DNA from: Hyperoodon ampullatus | Taxonomy: Eukaryota > Chordata > Mammalia > Artiodactyla > Ziphiidae | Direction: 5' to 3' | DNA length: 64,000 bases | Assembly (NCBI GenBank): GCA_949752795.1 | Contig: OX457064.1 | Coordinates: 106,183,454-106,247,453 of the forward strand | In this document: piece after piece, positions 12,060 to 23,639 of the stretch | How the letters are laid out: every line of letters begins with the position of its first letter | How positions within the stretch are numbered: the first letter of the stretch is position 1 | Notes under the pieces: model-generated | Databases searched by the model: none | Seen by the model: the letters and a program-made list of their open reading frames with translations, nothing else | What the model was told of the DNA's origin: nothing | Program-made: the position numbers and the translations under genes

Positions 12060-12355
12060 TCACCATCTGCCAAACCTCAGACCACATCTCCCGCCAGTTC
12101 AACCGCATCCGCCCCGTCTGCCCTTGGATGGGCCGTATGTCTGCAGCCCCGTCCACCTCCTTGTGTGCGTGTCCTCAGGTGGGACACCTGTTTCCATAGG
12201 ATAAGCGACCTGCAGTGAGATTCTGCCTCCATTGGTACATGTGTTTTTACTCATGTTGTTAAAATTGCCAGATCACTTGCCCCAAACCTTGAGTCACGTG
12301 CCTTAGACTGTATGAGAGAACCCGGTCCCCACATTGTCACCAGACATGCATGAGG

Positions 12356-12572
12356 TTCTTTTTTTCTTTTTTTTTTTTTGCGGTACGCAGGCCTCTCACT
12401 GTTGTGGCCTCTCCCGTTGCGGAGCACAGGCTCCGGACGTGCAGGCTCAGCGGCCATGGCTCACGGGCCCAGCTGCTCCGCGGCATGTGGGATCTTCCCG
12501 GACCGGGGCACGAACCCGCGTCCCCTGCATAGGCAGGCGGACTCCCAACCACTGCGCCACCAGGGAAGCCCC
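12356..12572 (-). mobile_element. cetacean CHR-type SINE
   Basis: An inverted poly(A) tail (T-rich, 12356-12378) is followed by GCGGTACGCAGGCCTCTCAC and the full CHR body up to CCACCAGGGAAGCCCC. It is close in sequence to the copies at 11088-11339 and 57093-57302. Confidence 0.92.
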
Positions 12573-13905
12573 TTTTATTCTTTTTTAAACTCTCATTAAG
12601 GAAAATCTCAAACATACAGCAAAGTCCAGAGAATACAACAGTGAACTGAAATATGCTCGTTCCCCCAGCTTAAAGGACCATCCACTCCTTCCTGGTTGTG
12701 CTCCGTCCGCCTCCCCTGCCATATTGTGGAATATATTTAACACAAATTCCAGACATCAAGGCATCTTACCCAAATACGTCCGTATGCATTTCTAATAGAT
12801 AAAGGTTTCTCAGCAACGTAACTACTATCCTGTTCTGGTGTCTAACAAACTAACGTTAATGCCTTCTTACCAGCGAGTGCAGGCTGGCTCTCCTTAGCGG
12901 ATGACCATCAGTCAGCTGGGCGAAAAACGGTGTCTCCTCACGTTTCTCAAAGTCAGAAAGTCCTCTTGTGAGGTTGACGGGCACCCAGTTGAGTGCTGCC
13001 CGGGAATCAAGAATTAAAACTGCCCCCACTGCTTCTGGAAACTCAACCCCCAACCCACCCTCTCCCTGCTTTTCATTGTTCGGCTGAGAAACCAGCCCCT
13101 CAGTCTGCCCAGGGCCCCTGGGTACTGACCCCACCACGCCCCCCGCTGCCCCCGCGAGCCTGCCTGCCCAGCTCCCACCCCGGGCATTTCCCATCTGTCT
13201 TTGCACTCACTGCCCCGCACCTCACCCCGCCATCTCCCCCAGTATTTGCCCTTTGCAATCTGACCTCTTCTTTATGGCCCGAGTCCTGACCCTGGCTTTG
13301 ATGCCGAGATGGAGTTTGCAGTGCAGGATACTTATTAGGGTCCAGCCTAGGGAATGGGGTGGGAGGGAGGGGCTTTGCTGAGACACAGTCTGACCAAGCC
13401 CGGGTACCCCACGGGGGGTCCTGGGGCTGTGTGGCCTGTGAGAGGTGCCACGGCTGGGCTTTTGTTCCACAAGCAGCCACCTTGGGAAGGGCACGCAGTG
13501 AGGCCGACCCTGGAGGAGGTGACAGCTGGAAGAAGGGGTCTCGACAGGGCCTCTGTTTCCTGGCCCACCCGGGAGGCCTGACCAGGCCCTGGCGTCTTGG
13601 AAAGTCCCGTGGACTAGCACGTCCTCCCTGGGATGGTCGGCACTGCTGCCGGCCTCACGGCCTGCAGGGACCGGGTTTTTGTGAATTCTCGGTGCTTAGC
13701 TCCTTCCTCCTCTGGGCAGTGGGTCTGGGGGCTGACAGTGTCCCATCTGACCTGGGCACCACGCAGAGTCACCTGGACCCCGAGGGGCTGTTTGAGGCCT
13801 GCATGCTGGCTCCTCCCGCCCCGCCCTGGAAGGTGTGCAGTAAACTCCGGGTCCTCAGTAGGATTTGCAAGCTGCTCTGATTTTAGGGTGAACATGGCCT
13901 ATGTT
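12573..13905. other. intergenic, no gene seen
   Basis: Unique-looking sequence, GC-rich after 13100. Overlapping open frames of up to 173 codons exist on both strands, as expected from base composition. None shows domain content. Confidence 0.45.
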
Positions 13906-13921
13906 AAAAACTAATAACCAG

Positions 13922-14258
13922 GGCTTCCCTGGTGGCACAGTGGTTAGGAACCTGCCTGCCAATGCAGGGGACACGGGTTCGAGCCCTGGTCCGGGAAGAT
14001 CCCACATGCCGTGGAGCAACTAAGCCCGTGCGCCACAACTACTAAGCTTGTGCTCTAGAGCCTGCGAGCCACAACTACTGAGCTTGCGTGCCTAGAGCCC
14101 GTGCTCCGCAACAAGAGAAGCCACCGCAATGAGAAGCCTGCACACTGCAACCAAGAGTAGCCCCTGCTCGCCGCAACTAGAGAAAGCCCGCGCGCAGCAG
14201 CAAAGACCCAACGCAGCCAAAACTAAATTAATTAAATAAATAAAATTATATATATTAA
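13922..14258 (+). mobile_element. full-length CHR-1-like SINE with perfect target-site duplication
   Basis: This is the only forward-oriented SINE here. The tRNA-like head GGGCTTCCCTGGTGGCACAG carries an A-box-like element, and GGTTCGAGCCC at 13977-13987 is a B box, together forming an internal RNA polymerase III promoter. A long body and an AT-rich tail follow. The 13-base duplication AAAAACTAATAAC flanks it at 13906-13918 and 14259-14271. Confidence 0.93.
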
Positions 14259-14271
14259 AAAAACTAATAAC

Positions 14272-15440
14272 TAACGGCTTGAGGCTTTGTTTCTCTGCCA
14301 GTAAGCCCTGAGGTACTGGGCCAATCCTCTGATTTGCCATGGTTTGGATTTTTGCCCCTCTCTGTACTGGAAGAATCAGCTCAGTCGCCCTAGAGGGTCA
14401 CTGAGGAGAGAACTTATCTTCCAAAGCACCGAGTCACCAATGGGATCATCTCGGAAGGGGGGTGTGAGGAGGGCCGTCCCCAAGGCCCCGGGTCACCTGA
14501 TGCGTCTGCCCCTCCACCGGCATCCAAGGCCCAGGCAGGCTCTGGCCCCTGGAAATGAAGTCCCCGGTCAACGCTGCCCACAGACACACTCGCATCCCGG
14601 TGGGAGGCGGGCCTCAGCTCCGAGAGCAGTCGAGGGGGCGGTGAGTTGTTCCGTGTGCCCTGGGGAGATGTGTCTCCCAGTCCCATCAGCGCTGCTAGGT
14701 CTGCTGGAGCCGATCCCCTCCCCGTGGAGGGCTTAACGCGGGTGGCCTTGCTCTGTGCCCGTGTGTGCACGTGCACCACACACCATGCACCCACGCATGC
14801 ACACGCGCCGAAATTCTCAAGAGCCAAGCAAGCAAAGCCACTCGGCGTGAGTGCTTTTTAGAGACCAGGGTTCTCGCCCCAGTTGGCAGGGAGGCCGAGA
14901 GCCGAGATGGACTCACTGCCTTGGCCGCCTTGACTGGGTCTCCAGGAGCTCCACAAACCGGGACAGGGGATGTTTTGAAAGGTGCGTTACTGCGTTTTTT
15001 TAAAAGGTACCTTTTCCCTGTAAGGCCTCCAGTTTAATAAACATCCAAGGCTTACCCTTAAACTCACCAGGCTCAGAGCTAGGACTTTGTGACAGATTTG
15101 CCACTCATCTGAGAAGTGGCCGCAATTCCGGCTGTTAGAGCTCATGGACCATCAGCGCTGGGCTCCGGGGCTCCCAGGGCAGAAGTGGGCGCTGAGAAGC
15201 CAGGAGAAGAGATGGGAAGGCTTTGGGAGAATTAGCTGCGGGAAAATGGGCCAAGGAAGGGTTTAGAAATGAAATCTTCGGGATGGAGGGTGCCTCTAGT
15301 TACAGCAGAGATGCACGAGGCTGGTGGCTTCGCAGAACAGGGGGCAGGCCCGGCCCGCCTCCTCGGGGGCGGGTAGCTGCACAGAGCGTCCTCCGCACCC
15401 TCCATACCCCGGCCACAGGGGCCGCGAGCTGCCACCCGTC
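14272..15440. other. intergenic with an alternating purine-pyrimidine tract
   Basis: About 14755-14812 is rich in GTGCACGTGCAC-type alternating sequence. No gene was recognised. Confidence 0.4.
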
Positions 15441-15444
15441 CTGA

Positions 15445-15592
15445 GGTGAGGAAGGGCCCTGCCACGCAGGTGTCAGAGGAAGCGCCTTGATGTCAGACCC
15501 CTGGCCTCCAGAACTGAGAGACAACACATTTCTCTTGTTCTAAGCTACCAGCTCTGTGGTCCTCCGTTATGGCAGCTACAGGACGCTAACAG
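15445..15592 (+). mobile_element. 3' end of an MLT1-like LTR
   Basis: The CTGGCCTCCAGAACTGAGAG, TTCTCTTGTTCTAAGCTACC and GTTATGGCAGCTACAGGACG blocks form the 3' end of an ancient LTR. Its 5' part is missing or unrecognisable. Confidence 0.65.
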
Positions 15593-15599
15593 CGATGGA

Positions 15600-15730
15600 G
15601 AACAGCTGGGGAGCACATTTACAATATGGAACCCCAAGCCCCAGCCTAGAAATGTGGCTTTAATAGATTCAGGGCGAGGCCCGGGACCCTGCATTTTCAT
15701 GATTCTGCAGCGGAGAGTTCTGCTGCTTGG
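15600..15730 (+). mobile_element. hAT-Charlie non-autonomous DNA element, MER5A-like
   Basis: The TAATAGATTCAGGGCGAGGC and CCTGCATTTTCATGATTCTGC blocks resemble the MER5A core. It is a short diverged fragment. Confidence 0.5.
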
Positions 15731-15989
15731 AATAGAAGCATGCCGGCCGCATGCTCATTAAGACAATCCTCTGTCTTCCACTGAAGGCTCCTGGCGGGGA
15801 GGCAGTGCCCCCGGGGGGAGCTGTGGCCTCGCCCTCGTTTCACTCTCCCTGGTCCCCAGCCCTGACAGCAGCCCTTGGCCCCCCCAGTGCCGTTGACCGC
15901 CCTGAGCCCACCCTGAACGCCAGGCCTTCCACACCTCCTGCTGTCTACGCCCCTACAATGCTCACTTGAGCCAGATCACAGCCAACCAG

Positions 15990-16620
15990 TAGGTACCTCT
16001 GTGCCTAAGACAGAAAATTAATTAAATTTAAGGCTTCGGGTGATGTAAAACAAATTAGGTCTCTGTTTCATCAATTTAAGCCCCCAAACCTTGGCACTAA
16101 GTTTACTTAGGATGCGAGTAAAATAAGATATACCTTAAAAAATGAAAACCAAGTGTGCATAAAGATTACATGAATGCATTCAACTTTAGGAACTAGGTCA
16201 AAAATGAGGTTTTTGCCCTGTGCATGAGAGAACTCAGCGGCAGTTGAATTATTCATGCAACGTGAGCCCTGCTGTTTTAAACTAGACAATTGAACACTGG
16301 TTTAAAAGGTCATTAACACCCAGGAAAAATGCAAATGGTTTCTCCATCTTTTTAATTGTCATGGCATGAGAAGCACCACCACATGGAAATGAGATGGAAG
16401 CAGGTCCCCTCCCTGGTGGGGAAGACGGTCCCCTCCTCCAGACTCTTCTTGCAGGTAGACTGGCTCCCCTGGGCACCCGCTCTCCACAGAGACCCGCTTG
16501 ATGGGTGAGGAAGCAAATTGAGGTGCTATTTAAAACCGTGTTCTCCTACGTGAATAATCAAGAGCCTTTTTCTCGGAGAGGGTGGAATTGGGGGCAATGT
16601 TCAATTAGCCTAGAAAATAT
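15990..16620. promoter_or_regulatory. candidate distal regulatory segment (AT-rich, homeo/POU sites)
   Basis: This is a non-repetitive, AT-rich island within GC-rich sequence, about 20.5 kb upstream of EN2. It holds several homeodomain-type TTAATTA/TTAATT cores (near 16018-16024 and 16351-16356) and a perfect POU octamer ATGCAAAT at 16329-16336. No coding potential is apparent. Regulatory function is inferred from composition and motif content only; conservation was not tested. Confidence 0.3.
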
Positions 16621-17574
16621 CCCGTCGGCCCAGCCACCTATGGAAGGGAGCTGTTCCAGGTGGAATCGCAGTGTGAGAAGGGACCCTCCCCAGACCTCTA
16701 TCTTGGAAGCACGCAGAGGGGTGGGGATTCGCCCAGAGCTGCTCAGCCGCTTGAGGGGCTTGAGGGCGGTGGGAGCTGGCACCCTTCTTGTGCCCCGCCC
16801 AGGCCAGTCACCTTGCCTCCTGTCCCCAGGGACAGGATTCCAAGAGCACAGACGCAGAACATGTAAGATCAGTAAGTGCAGCTTGAAAAAACTGACTTCT
16901 ACTTTGCACTCCAAACTTCAGGAGGCTCTGAATACAAACCACAGTCCGTTTTTGTTTCCTCAATCTCTTCAGGTCAGTGGAGGGGCATCGTGGGCACCCC
17001 GGCTGGCCAACGTCGCAGGGGGCGGCCAGGGGCTTGGGCTCCACCGAGTACCCGCAGGCGCTGCAGCGGCCGGCAACGTGGGTCTAGACCTTCCTCTCTC
17101 CTGGACCCCTCGGTCTAGCTGGGGAGACAAACACACGGAGGGCGTGGGACCAAGGAGACAGGGTGCCCGATGACGCCTGGTGGGGAGCAAGCGTGGAGGG
17201 CAGGGGGAGGCCTGGGTCTGCTGCTTCCTGGGGGCTTGTCCACACCTCATTTTGTCTAGAAGAGAGACGCCAGGTCTTAGTATGCGTGAAACAACCCAAC
17301 AGGCTGGTTGGAAAGCAGCTTCCAGAGTCACAGCCCGGACTGGAACGTGGTGCTTCTGACTCAGTCGGTCTCGATGAGACCAAGACACTGCTCAGTGGAC
17401 AACCACCCGCCCAAGTGACCTTGCATCCTGGGAACCCCCCGTCCAGAGAGAATCCAGTCTGACATCCAGAGATACAGGTGAGTTGCTGGCTCCGGGGTAC
17501 AAACCTGTCCCTGCACGCGTGGTAAGATGTGCGGTTCTCAGAGCATCCGTGCTGCCTCCCCGCAGACCTGCTGT
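16621..17574. other. intergenic, no gene seen
   Basis: GC-rich unique sequence. The 222-codon open frame at 16505-17173 has no recognisable domain and is probably chance. Confidence 0.4.
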
Positions 17575-18372
17575 GCTAGACAGAATGGCCCCCAGAGACG
17601 TCCACGCCCCAGTCCCCGGGAAGCTGGGAATGTGTTACTGCCACAGGCTGAACATTTGTCCCCCGGCACCCAGATTCATGTGTGGGAATCTAACCCCCAA
17701 GGTGATGCGGTCATGAGCTGGAGCCCTCATGACGGGGTCAGTGCCCTAATAAGAGACCCCAGAGCGCTCCCGCTCCTTCCCCATGTGTGGACACAGGGAG
17801 AAACTGCCGTCTATAAGCCAGGAAACGGGTTCCCACCAGACCCCAAATCTGCTGGCCCCTTGATCTCAGAGTCCCAACCTCCACAAATCAGTGAGTGTTG
17901 TTTAAGCTGCCCTGTGTGTGGTGTTTTATTACGGCAGCTGGAATGGACCGGGGTGCTTACCTCACACGGCCACAGGGACTTTGCACATGTGACCAAGACC
18001 TTGAGGTGGAGTGACTACCCTGGATGATCTGGGTGGGTCCCATGTGTTCACACGGGTCTTTGTAAGAGGGAAGTGAGAGGGTCAAAGCCAGAAACAGGAG
18101 AGTGAGCCGGACGCAGAGGCTGGAGGGATGGGCTTTAAGGATGGAGGGGGGGCCACGAGCCAAGGAAGGTTGTGCCTCTAGAGGCTGGAAAAGCCCAGGA
18201 CGAGGATTCTCCCCCAGAGCCTCCATGAGGACCCAGCCCAGGCAACGTCGTGATTTTAGCCCAGACTTCTCACCTCCAGAGCTGCAGGAGAATAATTTCG
18301 TGTTGTCTTAAGCCCCTAGGTTTGCAGTAAATTTTTTTTCTTTTTTTTTACAGCAGTTGTTTTAGCAGCAAG
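17575..18372 (+). mobile_element. ancient LTR (MLT1-like) split by a later LTR
   Basis: The outer LTR begins at 17575-17640 (AATGGCCCCCAGAGACGTCC to GGGAATGTGTTAC). It resumes at about 17957 with CTTACCTCACACGGCC, GGGACTTTGCACATGTGACC and GGATGATCTGGGTGGGTCCC, and ends in the TTTACAGCAGTTGTTTTAGC block. The two halves fit one consensus once the insert at 17641-17956 is removed. Confidence 0.65.
17641..17956 (+). mobile_element. LTR inserted into the LTR at 17575-18372
   Basis: This is a second, different LTR, starting near GCCACAGGCTGAACATTTGTC. It carries ATTCATGTGTGGGAATCTAA, GGGAGAAACTGCCGTCTATA and a TTTATTACGGCAGCTGGAATG end. It interrupts the outer LTR between GTGTTAC and CTTACCTC, which dates it as younger than its host. 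Confidence 0.6.
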
Positions 18373-19440
18373 AGGAAATGCATACACCTCCCCGGGAGTA
18401 AGTCCAAAATGGAAAGGCTCTACCGGCAAACATGCCAGGCCCACGGGCTCCTGACCTCCCCCTGCTTTACTCTGTCTCCGAGAAGCTGCCCAGCTCCCAG
18501 GAGGGCAGGCCCAGCTCGGCAGCCCTGCACGGCTTCCTTCCACATGAGAGGGAGGAACTCTGTAAGTCCTGGGGCACCGCTACTTGGGCTTCTGTTCCTG
18601 GCCGGTGGGCCCTGGCCCTAACTGACACGATGGCACAGGACAGAGCACCAAAGCTTCCATCTGAATCTCACAGGCGGAAACAAAGGAGAGCCGGTGAGAA
18701 CACACGCAGTGCTGCTGTGCAGAGAAGCTGGAGAGAGGAAGGCTGGGGGCCCTGAGCTCACCCCTGCCCCCGCTCCAGGGCGGTCAGTTCACAGGGCCCC
18801 GCTGTCCCCTTAGGGCTGAATGACGGGCATCAGGCAGCCCAGGACAGGTGGGTTTGGGGACAGAGCTGGAGGACGCTTCCAAGGCCCTCACGTTCACAGG
18901 CCCTCCGCTGCCCCGTCTTCCTAAGACCCTTCTGTTTATGAGTCAGTCCTCTGGGTGGAGCTGTTAACATCTCCTTGTGGAATCGTGAACAGGGCGGGAG
19001 GTGGGCAGGCAGATGCATCAAGCTGTCTGATCTTAGCTTGGAGTCACTTCTTAGATCAGGATGAGGGGTGCCGGCAGGACCGGGAGCGTGGAGTGTGGGG
19101 GTGGGGGCGCCGGGTGTGCAGAGGGCACTGGAGAGGCGAAGGCTGGGGACCCTCAGTATCAGCCCCGACACCTCGTTTTGTCTCGGGCTGGCAGGACCAG
19201 CACCCCAGTAGGTAGAAGGTGTCGTCCTGTCTGGGACCCTGCAGGCCCCAGCGGGTGCTTTTTTGTTTTCCTCATCACACTCCCACGAGGTAACCTGGGA
19301 GGAATCGCCGGCTTGTTCATGTTCACGTTCATCCTCGTCCCACCCCGGGGCCACACCTAAGCAGCCCCCGTGTCACGCCCGAGAGGGGCCTGCGGCTGAC
19401 GACAGCAGGTGCATTTGAGGGAAGAGACCCCACTGCACCC
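18373..19440. other. intergenic, weak MIR remnant at about 19265-19350
   Basis: CTCATCACACTCCCACGAGG and its surroundings resemble the middle of a MIR. Otherwise no repeat or gene was recognised. Confidence 0.4.
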
Positions 19441-19444
19441 TTCC

Positions 19445-19680
19445 AAAGCCTCGCCCCGCCCCAGGGGATTCAGACCCTGGTGGGCTTCTGGCATCAGGGA
19501 CATTAGTTAAAATGAAGGTTTCCAGGTCTCTCGCCCAGGAAGTGGGGCCCCACAGGCCTGGGCTGGGGCCCAGGAGCCTGCATTTCAATTCCCTTCCTGT
19601 AGACCTGACCACACCCTGGGTCACTTGAACGATCAGTTTTCTGGGTCACTTGGCGAGGCTCCAGGACCCAGTCTGAAAAC
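19445..19680 (+). mobile_element. MER5A-like DNA element remnant (hAT-Charlie)
   Basis: The GGGGATTCAGACCCTGGTGG and CCCAGGAGCCTGCATTTCAA blocks, plus the closing CCAGTCTGAAAACACTAG, resemble MER5-type elements. It is diverged. Confidence 0.5.
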
Positions 19681-19719
19681 ACTAGCCCCGGGGCCGGGCC
19701 AGGTGATCACCACCTACGA

Positions 19720-19985
19720 TCAGGTGGCTTTAAGTGAAGGAGATGACCTTTCCTAACGTAGGTGGGCCTCCCCCAGGCAGCTGAAGGCCTTGAGAGCAAA
19801 CGCGGAGGCTCCCCAGAGAAGGAGGAAACCTCAAGACTGCGGCCTCCGCTCCCACCGGTCATCCAGCCCACCGGCTGCCCTGAGGCTTCTGGACCCAGCA
19901 ACCCCACAATCTCGTGAGCCAGTTCGCCAAAACCAGTCTCCTAGTGGATTCTCCTGCTGGTTCCCTGGAGAGCCCCGACTGGTAC
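19720..19985 (+). mobile_element. ancient LTR 3' half (MaLR-like)
   Basis: The CAGGTGGCTTTAAGTGAAGG, GTGGGCCTCCCCCAGGCAGC and CACAATCTCGTGAGCCAGTT blocks and the GGTTCCCTGGAGAGCCCCGA end match the order of an ancient mammalian LTR. The family name is uncertain. Confidence 0.6.
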
Positions 19986-20619
19986 AGAAGCCCAGTGCGC
20001 TGTCGGGAGTTTCAACAGGTCACTCCACGGGAAGATTCTAGAACGGTGCCAAGGACAGAGCAATCGCCCCACGGATGTGACCCGTCGCGGCTGCCGTGTG
20101 CTGGGGACAAGCCGTCGTGGTCTCTGTCCTTGGGGACCTCTCCCTGAGATGGTCCCTGGCTCCAGCAACCACACAGGTGTCTACGGGCCCAGCGCAGACA
20201 CCGGCGGGCGGGGGGATGTCTCTGAAAGGTGAGTGAACATTAGTGTGGACAGGAGCAGCATGGGGGACGTGTGGGAGGTCCCGGCGGGCTGGGGCACAGG
20301 GCCAGGAGACCCCGGCGAGAGGGGGAGGACAGGCTCTGACCACTAGGGCAGCCCCCAGCCCCGCTCCTGTCTCCCAGCCTTCTGCGGTCACCTTGATCTC
20401 CCTGTCCACCGCCCCTTCTGGCCTCCTGGCCTCCCGTCCACCCATCTCCACGGCCACCCCCTGCACTGTGGCCTGCGCTTTTCTTGTCCCCACCCCGGGT
20501 CCCGGCCATGGCAGCTGCAGCGGCTCCTGTCCCAGGGGGTCCACGCAGCCCGGGGGGCCGGCCGCGCTCAGCTGTCCATCCCGTGCTGTCAGCCTCACCC
20601 CGCCCCTTCACCCTGTCTG

Positions 20620-20952
20620 AGTGCGTTTGGGCTTCTGTAGCCAGAGACCGGGCAGGCCTAACAATGGACGTCCGTTCCCCACAGTGCGGAGGCTGGAAGG
20701 CCCAGATCAAGGCACAGGCACATTTGGTGTCTGGTGAGGCCCCGCCTCCTGGCTCACAGAGGGCCGTCCTCTCGCTGCGTCCTCACGTGGGGGAAGGGGT
20801 AAGGGGTCCCTTCTATACGGGCCCTCAGTCCATTCATAGGGGCGCCACCCTCCCCACCTGGTCGCCTCCCAAAGCCCCCACCCCTAACACCACCCCACTG
20901 GGGGTTAGGATTCAGCACAGGAATCCCAGGGGGACACAGGCACTGAGCCCAC
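20620..20952 (-). mobile_element. ancient LTR, MLT1-like, antisense
   Basis: In the printed orientation: GTGCGTTTGGGCTTCTGTAG, GGAGGCTGGAAGGCCCAGAT, CGCTGCGTCCTCACGTGGGG and ACTGGGGGTTAGGATTCAGC, then GGGGGACACAGGCACTGAGC. This is the complement of a near-complete LTR. Confidence 0.7.
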
Positions 20953-21354
20953 AGGAGCGCCACCGTCTTCCCTCTGCACGGACGCGGGCTGGCCTCACTC
21001 CGTCCACACACACGCAAGCCCCACCGTCTGTTCCCCGCCTTCCCTCCACCATCAGGCTTCGGGCAGGGGCGGTGCTGATCCCACCTCCTCCGGGCTCCCA
21101 CCCACCGCATCCCAGTCCCACTGAGGATTCCTGGCCGCATCTTCACTTGATACGTAGCTAGTGAGCGTCAGGAACTGAATTTCTCATTGTGTTAACTTTA
21201 ACAGGAATGCACGTAGCCACAGGAAGCTAGTGGCTATGGGGGGACAGTGTGGTCCTAAAGCTGGGTTCACCTCTGTGTGACTTACCTCCCTACTCCAGAA
21301 ATGCTCCATGGCTTTCCTTTGCCTTTAGGGGAGGTGTCAATACAAAGCAGTAAC

Positions 21355-21460
21355 CTTCACATGGCACGTAATGTGTGCCAGGCGTTGTCCTGCAGGCCTA
21401 ACCTCATCTGATGTTCCCAACAAGCCACTGTGGCCCTCCGTTCACAGATGAGGGCCTGAG
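21355..21460 (+). mobile_element. MIR SINE fragment
   Basis: The GTAATGTGTGCCAGGCGTTG, AACCTCATCTGATGTTCCC and GTTCACAGATGAGGGCC blocks correspond in order to the MIR core. Confidence 0.6.
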
Positions 21461-21551
21461 AGACAGAGGGTTAGGAATGTGTCACGAAGGCAGGTCCTCA
21501 GCAGGGCTCACAGGACTGCAGGAACCAGACGCCGCCCACCTCCCTGCCCCG

Positions 21552-21971
21552 GGTCCAATTCTGTTCCCAAAAGGCTACGTTGAAGTCATAACGCCAGGGA
21601 GCTACAAGTGTGACCTTATTTGGAAATACGGTCTTCTCTGCAGATGCCACCAAGGTAAGATGAGGCCACACTGGAGAAAGGTGGGCCCTTGTCCCACATG
21701 ACTTCGTCCCCGTAGGAAGGAGGCAGACACAGCCGCGGGGGAGACGGCCCATGACCACAGGCAGAGATGGGAGTGATGTGGCTACAGGCCAGGGGACCCC
21801 AGGGCTGCAGGCGACCCCAGAGCCACAAGAGGCAGGAAGGATCCCCCTAAAGGTTCCGAGGACGCATGATCTTGACTTCTGGCAAGTTCCCCAGAACCGT
21901 GAGAGAATAAATTTCTGTTGTTTTAAGCCCCCCGGGTGGTGGGATTTGTTGAGCAGCCCCAGCAACTGATA
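21552..21971 (+). mobile_element. ancient LTR, MLT1-like
   Basis: The GTTGAAGTCATAACGCCAGG, GTGTGACCTTATTTGGAAAT and GAACCGTGAGAGAATAAATT blocks (including the poly(A) signal) and the GCAGCCCCAGCAACTGATAC end give a nearly complete LTR in forward orientation. Confidence 0.75.
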
Positions 21972-22104
21972 CACTCACTTCCGAAGCCACATCCCCTCCA
22001 CCCACCTCGAGCAGAAAGCAAACACCTGGCTCTCCCTTCCTCTGCTGTGGCCTGGGATTTCACCTTTTCCCTCCTCTAACCGGTGCAGACTCATTCCTCT
22101 GGAC

Positions 22105-22600
22105 CAGCACTGTCCAGGAGACAAAGAAGGTGGCCACGTGTAATGTACAGTGGCCGTGGGAAGAAAACGAAAAAAAAACAAACAGGTAAAGTTAATGTTA
22201 ACATATTTAGTTAGCCTGATATAGCCAAAATATTATTTCAACAAGTGAGCAACATAAAAATCAACGAGATATTTTACATTCAGGTATTTTTGTACTAAGT
22301 CTTCAAATTCCACACACACTTCATACCTATGGCATATCTAAAATGTGTAGCAATTTACACTTATAACACATCTAAGTTTTCATTGGAAATACCTGATGTG
22401 CATTTGACGTTTATACAGTTTGCAGCTGGAAGTGGGCTCATATACTCAAGTTGTTCTAAACACATGTGGGAGTTCCCAGGAGCTGAGTGGAAAATCAGTT
22501 TTAAAATTTGCGTTGCAGCTAATTAAAGTTTAAAAGTCAATTCTTCAGTCCCACTAGCCAAATTCTGAGTGCTCAGTGCTATACACGACTCTGGGAGAGT
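22105..22600 (+). mobile_element. non-autonomous DNA transposon remnant (hAT-like)
   Basis: It starts with CCAGCACTGTCCAGGAGACA and continues through an AT-rich middle (CAAAATATTATTTCAACAAG, GAGATATTTTACATTCAGG) to ACTAGCCAAATTCTGAGTGC. This is the pattern of an old hAT-type element. A related remnant is at 60355-60480. The exact family was not determined. Confidence 0.55.
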
Positions 22601-22977
22601 GCAGCTGTAGACCCACCTGGGAGTCACCATCCCTGTGTCCCCATGCACTCCTCCCCCATCCCCTCCCCCAACAAATCAAACTGGAAGGAGCCCTGGAGGT
22701 ACAGCCCTGCCCTGGGCGCCACATACAGGAATCTCCAGGTTTGGTTTATAGATTCCCCCTCCCGCCCGGCAGGTAGCTGGGAGGATGCATCAGGACAAGG
22801 CACTTCAGAAGCACATGTAAAGGAGCAAGGAGCTCTGTGAGAGGGGGAGAAGAACCGCAGACACTGGACTGGGGTTCCTGAGCTAGGAGGGTGAGCATCT
22901 CCTCCGGCAGGTGGGAAGTGGGAGTATTCCAGGTGGAAGGGATACTGTTTTCCAAAGTCTGGAAGCTGGTGCCACTT

Positions 22978-23635
22978 CACACTACCAACAAGACAGACAA
23001 TAACAGGTGCTGCTGAGGATGGGGAAGGGTTGGACCCCTTGCGCACTGCTGGTGGGAACGTAAAATGGTGTAGCTGCTGTCCAAACAGTACGACGTTTCC
23101 TCGAAAAAATTTAAAACAGAATTACTATACGATCCAGCAATCCCACTTCTGAGTATATATCCAAAAGAGATGTAAACAGGAGCTCAAAGAGCTATTTACA
23201 CACCTAGGTTCATAGCAGCGTTGTTCACAACAGTCAAAAAGTGATGAATAGATAAAGAAAATGTGGTACACAGTGAAGTACTATTCAGCTTTAAAAAGGA
23301 AGCACATTCTGACACCTGCTACAACGTGGATGAACCTTGAGGGCCTTATGCTCAGTGAAAGGAGCCAGTCACAGAAGGACAAATGCTGTGTGATTCCACT
23401 TACATGAGGTACCTGGAATAGACATATTCGTAGAGACCGAAAGTAGAATGGGGGAGCAGGGACTGGGGAGGGGATGGGGAGTTGTTTAATGGGAACAGAG
23501 TTTCAGTTTGGGAAGAGGAGAAAGTTCTGGAGATGGTGATGATTGCATAGCAATGAATGTACTTAATGCCACTGAACTTGAAAAATGGTTAAGCCAGTAA
23601 ATTTTGTTATTTTTTTTCACAATTAAAAAAATTAA
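22978..23635 (+). mobile_element. old L1 3' end (L1M-type)
   Basis: The 3' part of L1 ORF2 and the 3' UTR are visible: CACTGCTGGTGGGAACGTAA, ATCCAGCAATCCCACTTCTG and CAGCGTTGTTCACAACAGTC, then the L1M-type tail. The coding part is broken by stops and indels, so no protein is made. Confidence 0.9.
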
Positions 23636-23639
23636 CCTC

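Noticed and set aside
13922..14258. A functional tRNA gene suggested by A- and B-box motifs
   Set aside because: The motifs belong to a tRNA-derived SINE with a long body, A-rich tail and target-site duplication. No cloverleaf can be drawn.
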